Positions 1 to 5,728 of a DNA stretch of 5,728 bases are shown here, piece by piece. The stretch comes from Blastocatellia bacterium. GTDB taxonomy: Bacteria; Acidobacteriota; Blastocatellia; Pyrinomonadales; Pyrinomonadaceae. How positions within the stretch are numbered: position 1 is the first letter of the stretch; each line of letters opens with the position of its first letter. Made by a program: the position numbers and the translations under genes. The DNA lies in the NCBI GenBank assembly GCA_003175865.1, contig PSRF01000056.1, positions 1 through 5,728 of the forward strand, in the 5' to 3' direction. A model generated the notes under the pieces. That model was not told where the DNA came from, did not search any database, and worked only from the letters and a program-made list of their open reading frames with translations.

Positions 1-541
1 TGCATTTCATGAATCGTTGAATATTGCCCAGCTTTGGAAGCTACCATGCATTTACATTTGCGAGAACAATCGATACGGGATGGGCACTTCGCTGGAGCGC
101 GCAATGTCACTACGCGATATCGCACAGAAGTCATGCGCTTACGAAATTGCATCAGAGTTCGTCGATGGCATGGACGTAATTGCGGTTAGAGAAGCGACGC
201 AACGCGCAGTTGAGCGTGCGCGTAAAGACTATCTGCCGACTTTACTCGAAGTCAGAACTTATCGGTTTATGGGCCACTCGATGTCTGATCCTGGAAACTA
301 TCGCACTCGCGCTGAGATCGAGAAATACCAGGAACGAGATCCAATCAAGTTATTCTCCGCAAGCCTGAAAGAAGAAAAGATTGTCGATGACAAAGTCCTC
401 GAGGAGATCGATCGCGAAGTAAGAGCAGCCGTACAACGCGCCTTCGAGTTTGCTGACCAGAGTCATGAACCGGCACCGGAGGAGCTTTACACAGACATCT
501 ACGCGAATCCGATCGATCCATCAAAGAACAAGGCTCGCTGA
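1..541 (+). CDS. pdhA: Pyruvate dehydrogenase E1 component, alpha subunit (3' part; start is outside the window)
   Basis: This is the C-terminal half of the thiamine-diphosphate (ThDP) dependent E1 alpha chain, which with E1 beta decarboxylates pyruvate and reductively acetylates the lipoyl arm of E2 in the cytoplasmic PDH complex. The frame is open from base 2 and reads AFHESLNIAQLWKLPCIYIC at the left edge, so the TTG at 17 is internal and not the start. The ENN at about 62-70 is the end of the family's GDG-(x)n-NN ThDP/Mg-binding motif; the GDG half lies off the window. It is followed by RYGMGTS. The conserved GHSMSDPGNYRT loop (His codon 275-277) matches the E1 alpha loop that carries the regulatory serines in mitochondrial PDH; no kinase gene is visible here. 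The tail is short and hydrophilic and ends in TGA at 539-541. pdhB begins 11 nt later, so the two are very likely cotranscribed. Branched-chain 2-oxoacid E1 alpha is less likely because the sequence follows PDH closely. Confidence 0.95.
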   Translation, partial: AFHESLNIAQLWKLPCIYICENNRYGMGTSLERAMSLRDIAQKSCAYEIASEFVDGMDVIAVREATQRAVERARKDYLPTLLEVRTYRFMGHSMSDPGNYRTRAEIEKYQERDPIKLFSASLKEEKIVDDKVLEEIDREVRAAVQRAFEFADQSHEPAPEELYTDIYANPIDPSKNKAR

Positions 542-552
542 GACATTTTCCT

Positions 553-1536
553 ATGCCAACCATCACAATACGCGAAGCGCTAAACCAGGCACTCCGAGAA
601 GAACTCGCACGAGATGAGTCAGTTTTCTTGATGGGCGAAGAAGTCGCTGCTTATCAAGGCGCTTATAAAGTGACGAAAGGCTTGCTTGAGGAGTTTGGAG
701 ACAAGCGGGTAATCGACACGCCGATTACTGAGTTAGGTTTTGCTGGTCTCGGCGTCGGTGCAGCGATGGCTGGTCTCCGGCCAATCGTCGAGTTCATGAC
801 GTTTAACTTCTCTATTCTCGCTACTGATCAGATCATCAATTCAGCTGCCAAGATGTTGTACATGTCCGGCGGTCAATTCAAAATTCCGATTGTCTTTCGT
901 GGACCGGGCGGTTCTGCCTTTCAAGTTTCGTCACAGCATTCACAGGCAATAGAGTCCTGGTATGCGTATTTTCCTGGTCTTAAAGTCGTGATGCCGTCTA
1001 CTCCGGCGGACGCAAAGGGCTTGTTGAAGTCTGCAATCCGTGATGATGACCCGGTTATCTTCATCGAACAGGAGCGAATGTACGGGAATAAGGGCGAGGT
1101 GCCGGACGATCCAGATTACCTCGTTCCGCTTGGTGTCGCCGACGTGAAGCGTCCTGGAAAAGACGTCACGATCGTCGCTCGATCGTTGATGGTTCCGGTT
1201 GCCTTGAAGGCAGCAGATCAACTAGAGAAGCAAGGTGTTTCCTGTGAGGTGATCGATCCGCGCACGATTCGGCCACTGGACATCGATACTATCGTTGAAT
1301 CCGTGAAGAAGACGAATCGAGTAGTGGTCGCCGAAGAGTCACACCCATTCTGCGGAGTCAATGCGGAGATCAGCGCACAGATCATGGAATATGCTTTTGA
1401 TTATCTCGATGCTCCAGTGAAACGAGTTTCGGGTGCCGATGCACCGATGCCATATGCGAAGAACCTGGAGAATCTCGCAGTGCCGAATTTAGAAAAGATT
1501 GTTGCCGCTGTTCGCGAAGTCACGTATTCGGACTAA
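553..1536 (+). CDS. pdhB: Pyruvate dehydrogenase E1 component, beta subunit
   Basis: The product is 327 aa, the normal full length for E1 beta. It pairs with E1 alpha in an alpha2beta2 heterotetramer and completes the ThDP active site. Visible landmarks are the N-terminal TIREALNQAL; the FLMGEEVAAYQGAYKVTKGL segment (25-44); DTPITELGFAG (55-65), whose Glu60 matches the glutamate that contacts the ThDP aminopyrimidine; FRGPGG (115-120); and SQHSQ with His129, the family's active-site histidine. The C-terminal transketolase-like domain contains EVIDPRTIRPLD and VVVAEESHPFCGVNAEI. One deviation is Tyr139 in WYAYFPGLKV, where many relatives have His (A-H-x-P-G). The ATG at 553 fits the family N-terminus, but no good Shine-Dalgarno precedes it. 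With only 11 nt to the pdhA stop, translational coupling to pdhA is likely. PDH is favoured over branched-chain oxoacid dehydrogenase by the sequence style and by the neighbouring genes. Confidence 0.97.
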   Translation: MPTITIREALNQALREELARDESVFLMGEEVAAYQGAYKVTKGLLEEFGDKRVIDTPITELGFAGLGVGAAMAGLRPIVEFMTFNFSILATDQIINSAAKMLYMSGGQFKIPIVFRGPGGSAFQVSSQHSQAIESWYAYFPGLKVVMPSTPADAKGLLKSAIRDDDPVIFIEQERMYGNKGEVPDDPDYLVPLGVADVKRPGKDVTIVARSLMVPVALKAADQLEKQGVSCEVIDPRTIRPLDIDTIVESVKKTNRVVVAEESHPFCGVNAEISAQIMEYAFDYLDAPVKRVSGADAPMPYAKNLENLAVPNLEKIVAAVREVTYSD

Positions 1537-1574
1537 TCCACCCTAGCTACATTTGATCGATCATTTCGCAGCCC

Positions 1575-1579
1575 GAGGA
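1575..1579 (+). promoter_or_regulatory. Shine-Dalgarno site of pdhC
   Basis: GAGGA sits 7 nt upstream of the ATG at 1587 and supports that start. It is the clearest ribosome-binding site in the window; pdhB and the EamA transporter gene have none comparable. pdhC therefore looks able to initiate independently within the operon, in keeping with the 50-nt gap from pdhB. Confidence 0.6.
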
Positions 1580-1586
1580 ATTCTGA

Positions 1587-2867
1587 ATGGCCAGTAAGGT
1601 AATGATGCCGAAACTTTCTCCAACGATGGAGGAGGGACAAATCGCCAGATGGCTCAAGAAAGAGGGAGACACGGTCTCAATGGGTGAGCCACTCGCTGAG
1701 ATCGATACCGACAAAGCCACAATGGAAATGCAAGCGCTCACGACTGGTGTCTTGCGGAAGATCCTGGTGCACGAAGGAGAGTCAGCCCCACTCGGGCAAT
1801 TGATTGCAATAGTTGGTGAACCGAACGAAGACATCAATGCGTTACTTAGCGAAGCGGAGACGGCACCAGCTCCAGCAAAGCCACAACCAGCAGAAGAACC
1901 TGCTGCCACACAACCGCAACAACAACCTGAGGCAAACGGTAATCGACCAGCGGAAGCAGCTCCGGTGCCTACAGGCCGAGTGTTGGTCTCTCCGCTTGCA
2001 GCACGCATGGCTGCGGAAGCAGGTCTTGATTTGCGTTCACTTCAGGGCAGTGGGCCAGGCGGTAGGATTGTAAAGAAAGACATCGAATCTGCCATTAGCA
2101 AATCACAAGCACCGGCAACAGTTCAGGCATTTCCGCGAGCGGTTGAAGCAAAGACATTCCAACAGCCTGCGGTCGCCGCCGCATCGCCTTATCGCGATGA
2201 ACTAATAACCGAAATACGGCGCACGATTGCTAAACGACTGGTGACGTCAATTGGTCCGGTTCCCCATTTCTTTTTGACAACTGAAATTGAGATGGACCGG
2301 GCTGCTGAAATGCGTCGCAATATCAACGCGCTCGATCCGGATCTCAAGATCAGTGTTAACGACATCATCATCAAGGTCGCAGCAGTGGCCCTACTTCAAC
2401 ATCCTGCAGTGAACGCCTCGTTCCAGGACAAATTTATTCGCTATTACGAACATGCAGACATTGGAGTAGCCGTTGCAATCGAAGACGGGTTGATCACTCC
2501 TGTGATTCGCTCAGCCGATCAGAAATCCCTGAGTCAGATCGCTAACGAGGTTCGTGAACTGGCCGACCGTGCGCGCTCGCGAAAACTGAAGCCAGAAGAA
2601 TACACAGGCGCCAGTTTTTCAATCAGCAACTTAGGCATGTTTGGAATCGACGAGTTCACAGCTGTAATCAATCCACCCGAGGCAGCAATTCTTGCGGTTG
2701 GTGCTATGTCGCCAAAACCTGTGGTACGTGACAATCAAGTCGTCGTCAGACAAATGATGCGCGTTACGATGTCGTGTGATCACCGGGCAGTTGACGGCGC
2801 CACAGGGGCAAAGTTTCTACAGACATTCAAGAAGATGCTCGAGAACCCGCTTTATCTCGTGGTCTGA
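1587..2867 (+). CDS. pdhC: Dihydrolipoamide acetyltransferase (E2) of the pyruvate dehydrogenase complex
   Basis: This 426-aa E2 forms the core of the PDH complex and transfers acetyl groups from the lipoyl arm to coenzyme A. Domains in order: one lipoyl domain (about 2-80) with the lipoylation site Lys43 in EIDTDKATME; a flexible Ala/Pro/Gln-rich linker (about 90-130); a peripheral subunit-binding domain (about 132-170, VLVSPLAARMAAEAGLDL ... GSGPGGRIVKKDIESAI) that docks E1 and/or E3; a second Ala/Pro-rich linker (about 171-203); and the catalytic acyltransferase domain (about 204-426). The catalytic DHRAVDG motif (398-404) has His399 and Asp403, and the conserved SISNLGMFG segment precedes it. 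One lipoyl domain is the arrangement seen in many alphaproteobacteria and Gram-positives, unlike the three of E. coli AceF. The ATG at 1587 has a good Shine-Dalgarno, and the protein begins directly with the lipoyl fold. Acetyl specificity rather than another acyl group is inferred from linkage to pdhA and pdhB. The symbol could equally be aceF. Confidence 0.96.
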   Translation: MASKVMMPKLSPTMEEGQIARWLKKEGDTVSMGEPLAEIDTDKATMEMQALTTGVLRKILVHEGESAPLGQLIAIVGEPNEDINALLSEAETAPAPAKPQPAEEPAATQPQQQPEANGNRPAEAAPVPTGRVLVSPLAARMAAEAGLDLRSLQGSGPGGRIVKKDIESAISKSQAPATVQAFPRAVEAKTFQQPAVAAASPYRDELITEIRRTIAKRLVTSIGPVPHFFLTTEIEMDRAAEMRRNINALDPDLKISVNDIIIKVAAVALLQHPAVNASFQDKFIRYYEHADIGVAVAIEDGLITPVIRSADQKSLSQIANEVRELADRARSRKLKPEEYTGASFSISNLGMFGIDEFTAVINPPEAAILAVGAMSPKPVVRDNQVVVRQMMRVTMSCDHRAVDGATGAKFLQTFKKMLENPLYLVV

Positions 2868-2887
2868 GCTCGGCTCACGTTGTTTAG

Positions 2888-2918
2888 AAAAAGGACCGGG
2901 GGTTCCCGGTCCTTTTTT
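2888..2918 (+). terminator. Rho-independent terminator of the pdh operon
   Basis: A perfect 8-bp GC-rich stem (GGACCGGG 2893-2900 with CCCGGTCC 2905-2912) has a GGTT loop and is followed by six T residues (2913-2918). Five A residues (2888-2892) precede the stem, so it can extend by five A:T pairs, and the structure also resembles a terminator on the minus strand. It starts 21 nt after the pdhC stop and separates pdh transcription from the transporter gene. Confidence 0.93.
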
Positions 2919-2944
2919 GTTGATTCACGAGGATTCAAATTGAG

Positions 2945-3053
2945 TAGGGAACCGCCAGCGGTAGCAACCGAATGTTTAGGTTAAGCGAGGTAGCAGTAAC
3001 CCTTTCAAATCCAGTTGACCTTAGCATCCGTGGCTACCGCTCGCGGTTCCCTA
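2945..3053. repeat. REPIN- or MITE-like inverted repeat element, about 109 bp
   Basis: Two 24-nt arms, 2945-2968 and 3030-3053, are inverted copies matching at 22 of 24 positions, separated by a 61-nt spacer. Each arm contains its own small palindrome: ACCGC-CA-GCGGT at 2951-2962 and ACCGC-TC-GCGGT at 3036-3047. Paired inverted copies of a short palindromic unit are the architecture of REP doublets (REPINs/BIMEs), and a GTAG tetranucleotide at 2944-2947 adjoins the left arm, as is common in REPs. The outer ends both finish in TA (TAGGGAACC ... GGTTCCCTA), so a small non-autonomous transposon with a TA target is an alternative. The spacer has no coding potential. Copy number in the genome, which would settle the class, cannot be seen here. 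Confidence 0.7.
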
Positions 3054-3065
3054 TTTAGCTACTCT

Positions 3066-3071
3066 TACAAT
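3066..3071 (+). promoter_or_regulatory. Possible -10 box of the EamA transporter gene
   Basis: TACAAT matches the sigma-70 -10 consensus TATAAT at five of six positions and lies 8 nt before the ATG at 3080. No convincing -35 hexamer is present at 16-18 bp spacing, where the sequence is the right arm of the inverted repeat (for example GCGGTT at 3043-3048). A promoter is expected here because the pdh terminator lies upstream, but the assignment rests on a single hexamer. Confidence 0.3.
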
Positions 3072-3079
3072 CCGTCGGA

Positions 3080-4024
3080 ATGACTCAGAACCTCCCGCGC
3101 AAAGAAACAGTTGGACCTCATGTCGGGCTAATCGTGGTTCAGATTCTTTTTGCCACGTGGCCGATCTTCGGAAAACTCGTGTTGAGGTCGATGTCGAGTC
3201 CGACGCTTGTCTTCCTTCGCGTAACTGGCGCGGCTCTTGCACTGGTATTGATTCAAAGAAAGATCACGCCACTTTTTAAAATGCCGACCAGGGACGTGCT
3301 TTGGTTGACATTCTGCAGCATCGTTGGCGTTGTGGGCAATCAATTTCTATTCGTCAAAGGACTATCCCTGACGACGGCGATCAACGCGACTTTACTCAGT
3401 TCTGCAATTCCCGTTTTTACGCTCTTTGTGAGTATTGTTTTTGGATACGACAACATTTCCGCGAAACGAGTTTTTGGAATCGCATTGGCAATCTCTGGAG
3501 TGGTGCTGTTGGTCAACCCAGCACGCGCAGATTTCAGCGTTCACACAACGATTGGGAACTTGCTAATTATCTGCAACTCGTTCCTCTATGCCACGTACAT
3601 CGTGATCTCAAAAGATCTGTTTCAGCGTTATGGCGCACTAAACGTGATCACCTGGATCTTTTTGGTAGGCGCAACCTTGTCATTGCCGGCTGGCATTTAC
3701 ACCTTTCGAACCGAGAATCTTCAGTCGGTGAGCGCGACTGTTTGGCTAGCAATTGGTTTTATCGTCTTGTTTCCGACGGTGGGTGCTTATTACTTAAATG
3801 CGTGGGCATTGACAAAAGTCGCACCTAGCATTGTAGCTGTCTACATCTATCTACAACCGCTAATCGCTTTTGGGTTGGCACCACTGGTGTTGGGTGAACG
3901 CTTGAACACACATACGCTCTACTCCGCGTTACTGATCTTTGCGGGCGTCGCAGTTGTAACGCGAAGCAGCAAGAGTCGAGCGGTCAGAGAAATTACCGAA
4001 CATCCGGACGCAACCGGACGCTAG
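3080..4024 (+). CDS. EamA-family (drug/metabolite transporter superfamily) membrane transporter
   Basis: This is a 314-aa, strongly hydrophobic inner-membrane protein with about ten predicted helices (roughly 16-35, 41-59, 72-94, 98-121, 130-147, 158-177, 187-204, 219-240, 247-271 and 279-295). They form two EamA repeats (about 15-146 and 157-294), the typical DMT layout. Family-like segments include NQFLFVKGLSLTTAINATLL, ISGVVLLVNP at the end of repeat 1, and PLVLGERL in repeat 2; the equivalent position of repeat 1 reads FGYDN, with Asp where Glu is common. Members export small metabolites such as amino acids or take up nucleotide-type solutes. The substrate cannot be predicted from sequence, so I assign no gene symbol. 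The ATG at 3080 is the only usable start, because the frame is closed by TAG at 3056-3058 and no start codon lies between. There is no room for a Shine-Dalgarno at normal spacing. The gene is monocistronic in appearance, and its TAG stop is 3 bp from the stop of the convergent protease gene. Confidence 0.92.
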   Translation: MTQNLPRKETVGPHVGLIVVQILFATWPIFGKLVLRSMSSPTLVFLRVTGAALALVLIQRKITPLFKMPTRDVLWLTFCSIVGVVGNQFLFVKGLSLTTAINATLLSSAIPVFTLFVSIVFGYDNISAKRVFGIALAISGVVLLVNPARADFSVHTTIGNLLIICNSFLYATYIVISKDLFQRYGALNVITWIFLVGATLSLPAGIYTFRTENLQSVSATVWLAIGFIVLFPTVGAYYLNAWALTKVAPSIVAVYIYLQPLIAFGLAPLVLGERLNTHTLYSALLIFAGVAVVTRSSKSRAVREITEHPDATGR

Positions 4025-4027
4025 GGT

Positions 4028-5728
4028 TTAAGCTGCTTGAACGTTCTGACTTCCGTGAAAGCACAATGCGATCTCTTCAGCGTCGAGCGTATCGCGTTCC
4101 ATCAGTAACTCAACCAGACGGCCAATCGATTCCTGCTCTTCAGTAACTATTCTGCACGCGCGCTCGAGTTGAGCATTGATAAGTTCGTTTGTCGCGTCCT
4201 CGATCTTGTCTAGGAGTGTCTGGCTATGCGGTTGGTCCGACTGACCGAGGTGAATCGGCCCAAGGCGGCTCATGCCGAATTCGCTCACCATTCGACGAGC
4301 GATGTCCACTGCTCGCTCGATGTCGTTCGAGGCGCCGGCTGTCATCGTTTGCAACAAGACTTGTTCGGCGGCACGTCCACCAAGTAACAACGCGATTTGG
4401 TCCTCGAGGTATTCACGTTTCTTCATGAGTCGATCACGTTCAGGCAATGACTGAGTCACGCCTAGTGCACGACCGCGAGGCAGAATTGAAACCTTGTGGA
4501 TTGGATCGCCGTTTTCCACTGCCAGGCCAACAGCAACGTGGCCAGCTTCGTGAACGGCGGTCGCGTAACGCTCGTCTTCGTCCATCATGAAGCCCTGGCG
4601 CTCAGCACCCATCAAAATCCGGTCACGAGCGATTTCAATGTGCTTTCGAGCAATTGCTTCGGAGTCGTCGCGAGTTGCCGCGATTGCTGCTTCATTCATT
4701 AGGTTGGCAAGTTCTGCACCAGAAAAGCCAGGGGTGCCGCGGGCGATCCACTTAAGATCCAAGTCCTCTTCCAATGTCAGATGACGCGCATGAACGTTGA
4801 GAATTGCCTCTCGGCCTCGTACGTCCGCAAGATTCACGGCAATCTCGCGATCGAATCTACCTGGTCGAGTTAACGCCTTGTCGAGGATGTCGGGTCTGTT
4901 TGTCGATGCGATAACGACAACCGCAGTCGACTTATCAAATCCATCCATCTCGACAAGCAGTTGGTTTAGTGTCTGATCCTGATCAGCCGAGGCAGAATCC
5001 CCACCACGACCACGCTGTCGACCAAGTGCATCGATCTCGTCGATGAAAATAATGCAAGGCGAAAGCTTCCGGCCCTTCGCGAACAAATGCCTTACACGCG
5101 CCGCACCGAGTCCCGCAAACTTCTCCTGAAAACTGGAACCCGATGCAGCCAGGAACGGCACTCCCGCTTCCTTGGCTGCGGCACGAGCTAAAAGTGTCTT
5201 GCCAGTACCTGGGGGTCCGTACAACAAAATCCCGCGCGGGACTCGTCCGCCGAGTCTGCCGAAATGCTCCGGGTTTTTCAGGAACTCAATTGTTTCCGTC
5301 AACTCGTTGCGAGCTTCGTCGACACCCGCGACATCTTCAAAGCCAACATCCTGTTTGCCATTGTGGTCTGTCAACTCGAAGGAACCACGACCACTCATAC
5401 CTGCATAGATTCGCCAACCAACTAACCCAATTATGGCTACGCTGAACAACGGTAATAACCAGTTAAGAACGGAAACAAGAAGACCTGGTTGAATAGGACG
5501 GAACTCAACCGGCACCTTATTTTTCCGGAATAACTCCACGACGTCGGCCTGCGCCGCCGGCGCAGTAACTGTAGCTTCTACCAGTGAACCATCGGGTCGG
5601 CGCACAGTGATTGTGTCACCCTCAACGGTTAGCGAATTGGCGCCGGTAGTTTCCGCCAGATTGTAAAGTTCGCTGTAATTAATTGTCTGAACCACGGGCT
5701 GTTGACGCTGATACATGATGATGGATGT
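4028..5728 (-). CDS. ftsH: FtsH-type membrane AAA+ zinc metalloprotease, divergent (5' end outside the window)
   Basis: The product is a membrane-anchored ATP-dependent protease that extracts and degrades membrane and cytosolic proteins as a hexamer. Numbering here starts from the ATG at 5716. Visible parts: a periplasmic FtsH extracellular domain (about 10-75, beginning QTINYSELYNL); a membrane helix (about 79-104); AAA+ Walker A GPPGTGKT (167-174), Walker B IIFIDEID (222-229) and the second region of homology STNRPDILDKALTRPGRFDR with both arginines; and an M41 peptidase domain with zinc site HEAGH (389-393) and the third ligand Asp465 in TAGASND. All catalytic residues are intact. Odd points: the pore loop reads KFAGLGA where FtsH usually has MFVGVGA; the conserved HDEREQTLNQ segment is SADQDQTLNQ; and the C-terminus is short, ending soon after the TLDAEEI segment. 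The frame stays open to the window edge (Thr-Ser-Ile-Ile before Met), and FtsH proteins normally have a first membrane helix before QTINYSE, so the true start is probably upstream. It is likely a paralogue rather than the housekeeping FtsH; the symbol indicates family. Confidence 0.93.
   Translation of the reverse strand, partial: TSIIMYQRQQPVVQTINYSELYNLAETTGANSLTVEGDTITVRRPDGSLVEATVTAPAAQADVVELFRKNKVPVEFRPIQPGLLVSVLNWLLPLFSVAIIGLVGWRIYAGMSGRGSFELTDHNGKQDVGFEDVAGVDEARNELTETIEFLKNPEHFGRLGGRVPRGILLYGPPGTGKTLLARAAAKEAGVPFLAASGSSFQEKFAGLGAARVRHLFAKGRKLSPCIIFIDEIDALGRQRGRGGDSASADQDQTLNQLLVEMDGFDKSTAVVVIASTNRPDILDKALTRPGRFDREIAVNLADVRGREAILNVHARHLTLEEDLDLKWIARGTPGFSGAELANLMNEAAIAATRDDSEAIARKHIEIARDRILMGAERQGFMMDEDERYATAVHEAGHVAVGLAVENGDPIHKVSILPRGRALGVTQSLPERDRLMKKREYLEDQIALLLGGRAAEQVLLQTMTAGASNDIERAVDIARRMVSEFGMSRLGPIHLGQSDQPHSQTLLDKIEDATNELINAQLERACRIVTEEQESIGRLVELLMERDTLDAEEIALCFHGSQNVQAA

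Noticed and set aside
1554..1563. Perfect 10-bp palindrome TGATCGATCA in the pdhB-pdhC gap as a possible operator
   Set aside because: GATCGATC recurs by chance in coding parts of this window (for example near 405, 510 and 1250, as Ile-Asp codons), it has no promoter next to it, and it lies within an operon. There is not enough to call a site.
1860..1975. CA-rich, low-complexity stretch as a possible repeat or CRISPR-like array
   Set aside because: It encodes the Ala/Pro/Gln-rich linker of E2. The repetitiveness follows from codon composition, with no regular unit or spacers.
1547..2008. A 153-codon open frame on the minus strand, opposite the start of pdhC
   Set aside because: It is antisense to the lipoyl domain and Ala/Pro linker of E2. 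Its Ser/Gly/Ala-rich translation is what the reverse complement of that repetitive coding gives, it shows no recognisable domain, and the sense frame is certain.
3015..3020. TTGACC as a -35 box for the transporter gene
   Set aside because: No acceptable -10 hexamer lies 16-18 bp downstream (the sequence there is the GC-rich right arm of the inverted repeat), and the TACAAT at 3066 is about 45 bp away.
3301..3828. A 175-codon plus-strand frame overlapping the transporter gene
   Set aside because: It lies wholly inside the EamA gene in another frame. Its translation is Trp/Arg/Cys-rich with no domain, whereas the main frame gives a coherent ten-helix transporter.
4004..4021. Tandem 8-nt direct repeat CCGGACGC-AA-CCGGACGC at the end of the transporter gene
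   Set aside because: It is only two short copies within the coding tail, with no hairpin and no wider structure. It is most simply chance or a small duplication.
5143..5445. Plus-strand frames of 78-100 codons opposite the FtsH homologue
   Set aside because: They are antisense to conserved AAA+ motifs, with no start signals and no recognisable protein features.

Overview
The window is ordinary bacterial chromosome from a Gram-negative-type organism of moderate GC (close to half by eye). It carries a pyruvate dehydrogenase (PDH) cluster of the heterodimeric-E1 kind, with separate E1 alpha and beta chains and a single-lipoyl-domain E2. The E1/E2 protein style and a GGTTCC/GCTACCGC-type intergenic inverted repeat remind me of Acidobacteriota (Blastocatellia-like), but this is an impression from memory. 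Nothing in the window fixes the phylum.

Layout: positions 1-541 hold the 3' part of pdhA (E1 alpha; the 5' end is outside the window). It is followed after 11 nt by pdhB (E1 beta, 553-1536) and after 50 nt by pdhC (E2, 1587-2867). A strong rho-independent terminator (2888-2918) closes this transcription unit. The remaining intergenic space holds a REPIN- or MITE-like inverted repeat (2945-3053). Immediately downstream is a gene for a ten-helix EamA/DMT-family exporter (3080-4024). Its stop lies 3 bp from the stop of a convergent, minus-strand gene for a divergent FtsH-type AAA+ zinc metalloprotease. That gene runs off the right edge of the window, so its N-terminal membrane helix is probably just outside.

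How the genes work together: E1 alpha/beta decarboxylates pyruvate with thiamine diphosphate and reductively acetylates the E2 lipoyl arm, and E2 transfers the acetyl group to CoA. The E3 (dihydrolipoamide dehydrogenase) needed to re-oxidise the lipoyl group is not between pdhB and the terminator, so it must be encoded upstream or elsewhere. The transporter and the FtsH homologue have no evident functional link to PDH.

I found no CRISPR array, tRNA, rRNA, IS transposase gene or phage gene, and no convincing new multi-gene system. The items most worth a second look are the inverted-repeat element, the atypical pore loop and nearby AAA+ segment of the FtsH homologue, and a possible leaderless start for the transporter gene.
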